64,000 nt of DNA. Source: Nepenthes gracilis (taxonomy: Eukaryota > Streptophyta > Magnoliopsida > Caryophyllales > Nepenthaceae). Positions 59,235-64,000 of this stretch are shown piece after piece. Both the position numbers and the translations under genes were made by a program. The stretch is taken from assembly GCA_033239525.1 (NCBI GenBank), contig BSYO01000022.1, forward strand, positions 11,418,923-11,482,922, read 5' to 3'. The notes below the pieces were generated by a model. The model did no database searches. It was not told the origin of the DNA and worked only from the letters and a program-made list of their open reading frames with translations. Numbering within the stretch: the first letter of the stretch is position 1; every line of letters begins with the position of its first letter.

Positions 59235-62200
59235 TATCTATTTATACTAACAAATCAAATAAAAATAAATAAATAGATAGATATTAAATCATATATTGGT
59301 GTTTTAGGAGGAAGATCTTCTAATCAATTTTCATTGTAGAAAGTAGACATACTTCTTTCTATGCCCACCAAAAAGTATGTATAGTTGCCATTTCCATGTT
59401 TATTACTATCTTTTTCCTTCTTTACCCAAAAGGGATAAGAAAGTAAACTAATTTTTAGCTCTTTCTTAGTCTGATTTTTGGGAAATGAAATTAAAATTAG
59501 TATTAAGTGATCTTTGGAAGGACTTTAAATGGTAACTAAAGCAAAACCTCTCTCTTCTTAAAAAAAATAAATAAATAAATTGTGAGTTAAAATTAAAAAT
59601 TAAATTCTCTATAATTAATTAGATCTAAGGTGGGAAAAAGCATAAGAGCAATCCCACTAAATTGAACTTGCATTTCCCACATCAATTTGAGACTTGGTGT
59701 TATATGAAGAATTTATATTTTATGGAATTTGTTGTAGGAGTGAACATAGCTAATAAAAGAGCTAACACTGTATTTTAGCGTAAATAATTATAACTATAAT
59801 GATTTTAATAAAAGATCAAGATCTAAAACTCTTGATAAATGTAGAAAAATTAAAAAGAAATTTGGTCACACTGAAAACACACTCTCGGCTCGACAAACTC
59901 TAGATCCTTAATCTTTACGAATATATCCAGACACAAATACTTGTACGACTTATCTATTAAAGTTAGAGACTATCTAAATTTAAAAGTCTAAACTAATAGA
60001 TCATCGACCACTAGACATTTCATAATATATTATAGTTTCTTATGTGTTTTCAATAGGAGACATTTTATCCATGCAATTGACACATGCCCACGACATTTTT
60101 AGCACTTTTCAAAAGCCATTTTTGGATATAAACTACAGGTTTTGACATTGCAGCCATAAAAAATCCATTTCAGATTCTTTTATAGGAGAATAGTATTGTT
60201 TCAATCAGAATTAAAGGATATTTATTTTTTATTTTAAAAAATAATTTTAAAAAATTATATCAGTATCTTTTATAATAAACATTTTGTAATATTTACAAAA
60301 AATTTTAAATTAATACTTGCTTAGAAAAATTCCGAGCAACTTATATAGAGTCTTAATCAACATTTTAGAAAATATTTGACAGGAAAGATCAAATTTTAAC
60401 TTTTTTATTTAAATTAAGCTATTTTAAAAGGATTAATCAAATTAACATGCTTTTTTCTGTCATTTTCATCTTCTCTTTCACCTATTCCTTATCTTTTTTT
60501 CTTTTTTTATCAAAAGGGTTAGGAAACCAGAATCATCTTAAGCAGATTTGCAGCTTAGCTTTTCAGTAACATGTAATCTATAAAGGTTACCTCTTAGTCT
60601 CTATCCTCATGAGTGAATGTTCAAATATGTCTCTTTTTTCTTTCTTTAAAGGCAATTAGTCAACATAGTTGGGCGAGAAACTAAATGGGTAAAGTTATTT
60701 GAAAGCCTAAGTCCACATCTGATGGATATTACTTACACTACTAACTATAGTGGGCATTGCCTGAATAAAGTATGAACTTTACCACTTGAAATTGTGCACA
60801 TAATTAATGGAATATCGCAATTGTCAACTTCAAGCTTAATTACCCATCACACTCGAATAGGTGTAGCCTTTTCTTGTACATAGCACTATGGATAAATTCG
60901 AAAACCTAACCTAAAAAATTACCTTTTTGACTCAAAGTAAATTTGAAGTAAAAATTAGTTATAGTAGTAGACGGATCAATTCATAGGGCCCCTTAAATTT
61001 AGGGTTTAGAATTTGTTATAATTTTATGCCTAAAAAGCTTTGCTATGACCAAGGTATTTCACTTGGGTTGTCATATTGGGAAGTACAGGTGACTCTTTTG
61101 TAATTTCTTTTTTTTTTTAAAGTAGTGAAACTTTACCCCTTTTGCCAATTGTTTTTTTCTCCTTTAAAATTTTTATATAAATTTGATAATTTATTATACA
61201 ATTATTTATTATCTTATTGTTGCTAGTATCTCAAATTCCTGACATTTGGTATGTCTTTCTAGACTTTAAATATTAAATCTGAAACTCTAATTTCAAAAAC
61301 AGTAATAGAGTACGACTAAAGAAGAAGAAAAACTACAAACAATCATGAAAAAATCAATTGGCCCAATCGACGTAATAAGTTAAAGTATGAATCCTAAAAA
61401 ATATTTTAATAATAATCAATTTAATTAAAGTAATTGATTTTTGAACTTAATTGATATTTTGAGTTAAAATTTAAGTTTCAAACCAAAATAAGTTAGATTG
61501 AATGGTATTTGACTTACGCCTGATCCACATATTTGAGAAAATTTCTGCATCTAAGATATGCTCAAGTAGCGTATGTGCATATTTAGGATCAAATATTAGT
61601 ATTTGATTTCTACCTGAGGGCATTTTGGACCATATGGATTATGTTTTAGTGCATGATCTATACATAACCGGTGCTCATGAACTTTTTTTTATAAATAAGC
61701 TATCTGGTTGATTTTAATTTATTTTTGCTGAATTTTTAATAAAAAAGACAGAAAGAGAAGATAAAAAGAGAGAGATGAAGAATGAAGATTTAAGATAAAA
61801 TTAAGAGATCTTTTTTTAAAATCAAGTGAAGGTAAGTGCATTTTAATCATTTATTCTCTTATTTTTTTTTTATATTTTTTCATAATTTTTAAGAATTTGT
61901 TATTTTAAGTATTCATATATGTCATAATTCTAAATATAAACTATCTTAGACCTTACATATATAAAATTCTACTCATATTTTATAAAATTTTATAAAATAT
62001 ATATGATAAATCAATACAAATTATATTTAAATATTAAATTTTCTGTTCAATAATCTTGTATATTTTTAAATTCTTTATATATATACCCTCGTATTCTTAG
62101 TTCCTACTTAAATATTTTGTATGTTATCTATTTAAAAGAAAATGCTAAAAATTTCATAAAGTATCTTGATTTCTTAAAATTTTATACAAATACTTTTGTA

Positions 62201-62449
62201 TATTTTTAAATTAATATAGATCCTATATGTTTTTAAATTATATATTAAAATTCTTGCACGTCTATAGTTTTTACCTAATTATTCTATATGCCACATATTT
62301 AAAGAAATATAATAAAAAATTTTATATTTGTTTTGATAAATGAATTATTTTCCCTAATATAAGAAAAAATTAATTTCATATTTGAGTAGTATTTTTAATT
62401 TGACTAAATATAGATCATTATAGAGAATTAATTAAATATATTTAAATAT
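59235..62449. other. AT-rich intergenic stretch, no gene seen
   Basis: Homopolymer- and TA-rich, with no ORF carrying a recognisable domain and no clear repeat border. Confidence 0.55.
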
Positions 62450-62454
62450 ATTCT

Positions 62455-63453
62455 TAACACACCCCTAGTATCTAAGTTGTAGTATGGATTAGAAAGCCAC
62501 TCGATCTTTCACTGTGAGTCGAATTAGAAGCGGATTTGATCTCTATCTCTACTAACTTGGAACCTGTACACCATAAATTACAAATAAAAGATCAGAGGAT
62601 CGGCGGGACTCGCTTCTTAACTTATCATTCGACGTTAAAGTTAAAAATTTTTCTAAAAATATTAGAAAGATATAAGGAGGATAAGTAAGAATACAATAAT
62701 GCACATACGTGGGGATTGAGAGAGGAGAATTGAGCCCTTGTGGAGCGCTCGACGGGAAACAGCTTGGAGAGGTGGAGGACTAAGCTCCGATATTTTGCAT
62801 TGGGTGAGTGGTTCACTAGGGTGCACTCGACGGGGAGTGAGCTTTGCCAGAAAATAAAGAGTTTTGTAAGGAAAAGAGAGTTTGGTTCTTTCTCAACTCA
62901 TGTGTCTCACTCGATGATGACTTTTTCATTAAAAATTGTTCAATCCCTTATCCAGTGAAAGGTGAGAAAATTTATAGTGTTTCGTGGAGAAGATGTTAGC
63001 GCCAAGACTGACGATAGGTGTTCCATTAGCATTTACTGGCCGCTGAGGCGTTGATGGGAGCCGCCATGTCAGATGTTGTCTTATAGTGATGATGTGACCG
63101 CTACTAGTGGTATCCGATAGGGGTCAGGTTATTTCTCGTGTGGGTGGGCTGCCGTTGGTGGGCAGGCACGATGAGGCGATTCCCTATGGTTGACCACCAT
63201 CACCATTGGCTGAGACCTGTTGTACCGGTATCTTCTACGTTACCAAATTGTTATTACTAAGGTGGAGGGTGGACTTTACTATGATTAGCTCATTCACAGA
63301 GGCTACCCCTTGATGATGGGCTGTTGGTCTTCTATGGGTTAGTTGGATGGTTCTTGGGCCCTATTTTGTGTTGGACTTCGTTGGTTAATGGGATGGTTGC
63401 TGGATCGGCTCTTGTCATGATTGATTTGACCCATATCGTGGTTGGACCTATCA
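62455..63453 (-). mobile_element. Solo LTR, 999 bp, with 5-bp target duplication
   Basis: A perfect ATTCT duplication flanks it (62450-62454 and 63454-63458). On the minus strand it starts TGATAGGTCCAACCACG, similar to the Tat LTR start TGTCGGGTCCCATG. It ends ...GGGGTGTGTTA, where the usual CA is TA, a one-base change. Its size matches the Tat LTRs (983/987). A TATAAAT box on the minus strand lies at about 62967-62973. It is less AT-rich than the flanks. The ORFs at 62740-62958 and 63324-63569 lie within it or across its border and are not genes. Confidence 0.75.
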
Positions 63454-63458
63454 ATTCT

Positions 63459-64000
63459 AATATATTATTAATAAATCAAAAGTCGAATATATTATTCACA
63501 AATCAAAAAGTAGTGTTTGACCTTAATTATAGAAATTATATAGTTAGTCTACCTACGGATCGTAAATAATGTCATATGACTTTTAACTATATAAAAATAA
63601 TCATAACCTGAATTTTGACTTTCACCATTTGCTAGTAAAATCATCACCGATCATTGATTTTTACACATTAGTATAATTTTAGTATAATTTATATATTTAT
63701 ACAATTTTGACATTTTTGATCATAAGTACATGGATTTCGCATGATATAATTAAAAATTAATATTATTGATTCTTAAAATTTTTGATCATATCATTATCTT
63801 AATATATTTTAATTGTATGTGTCCACATATAAAAATATATATACATTGATGAGTGCTATACTCATTATTACCTCCACTTTTAATAACCTTTCAGGTTAAA
63901 AAAACTCAGACTAAATTATAGGAGATCAGATTTTGAAAGAAAACTGCTCAAAATTAGTTTTTAGAATTGAAAATAATTTAAATATTTTAATATTTTGCTA
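63459..64000. other. AT-rich intergenic DNA to the window end
   Basis: No gene or clear repeat seen. Confidence 0.5.

Noticed and set aside
63324..63569. Hydrophobic 81-residue ORF
   Set aside because: Lies across the right border of a solo LTR defined by a target duplication. Hydrophobicity comes from T-rich codons.
1..64000. CRISPR arrays, bacterial operons, rRNA and tRNA genes
   Set aside because: Looked for and not seen. Short repeats are microsatellites, tandem duplications or LTR pieces.

Overview
This window looks like nuclear DNA from a flowering plant. It is AT-rich, packed with LTR retrotransposons, and holds one multi-exon gene with canonical plant GT/AG splice sites. I cannot name the species. 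There are no bacterial-style operons, CRISPR arrays, rRNA or recognisable tRNA genes.

Layout. (1) 1-14628: a degraded Ty3/gypsy chromovirus of Tekay/Del type on the minus strand. Its 3' LTR runs off the left edge and ends at 3102. A polypurine tract and a chromodomain-like pol tail follow, then reverse-transcriptase remnants at 9207-10385 and a 5' LTR at about 10411-14628. A solo LTR (4467 to about 9206) sits inside its pol region, and a second solo LTR (6579-9169, target-site duplication ATCCT) sits inside the first. (2) 14629-20700: mostly AT-rich, with two diverged copies of a copia-type gag remnant. The first is fused to a gypsy-type gag remnant. (3) About 20725-27603: a second, parallel nest, LTR within LTR within LTR. 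(4) 27606-29150: a remnant of another chromovirus, with primer-binding site, gag, zinc knuckle and protease. (5) 30232-43016: a 12.8-kb GC-rich Tat-lineage Ty3/gypsy element on the minus strand, with both LTRs, a perfect ATTTA target duplication, gag-pol with a second RNase H, and about 5 kb of opposite-strand units between pol and the 3' LTR. (6) 45312-54849: an apparently intact 11-exon minus-strand gene for an LHW/EMB1444/bHLH155-type bHLH transcription factor of 684 residues, with candidate uORFs in its leader. (7) 55.8-64 kb: AT-rich intergenic DNA with a 292-bp Mutator-like MITE and a 999-bp solo LTR.

The bHLH gene is the only gene I would call functional for the host. Everything else is mobile-element history. 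The most unusual structure is the opposite-strand part of the Tat element: three consecutive units each carry an ACGT-core motif and a TATA-like box, and the third encodes a protein of the 'putative gypsy type transposon' family (PF04195). The leader of the bHLH gene, with three short uORFs, is the most testable regulatory candidate.

Limits: everything was read by eye. Repeat borders marked 'about' may be off by tens to hundreds of bases. Family assignments rest on motifs, not on searches.
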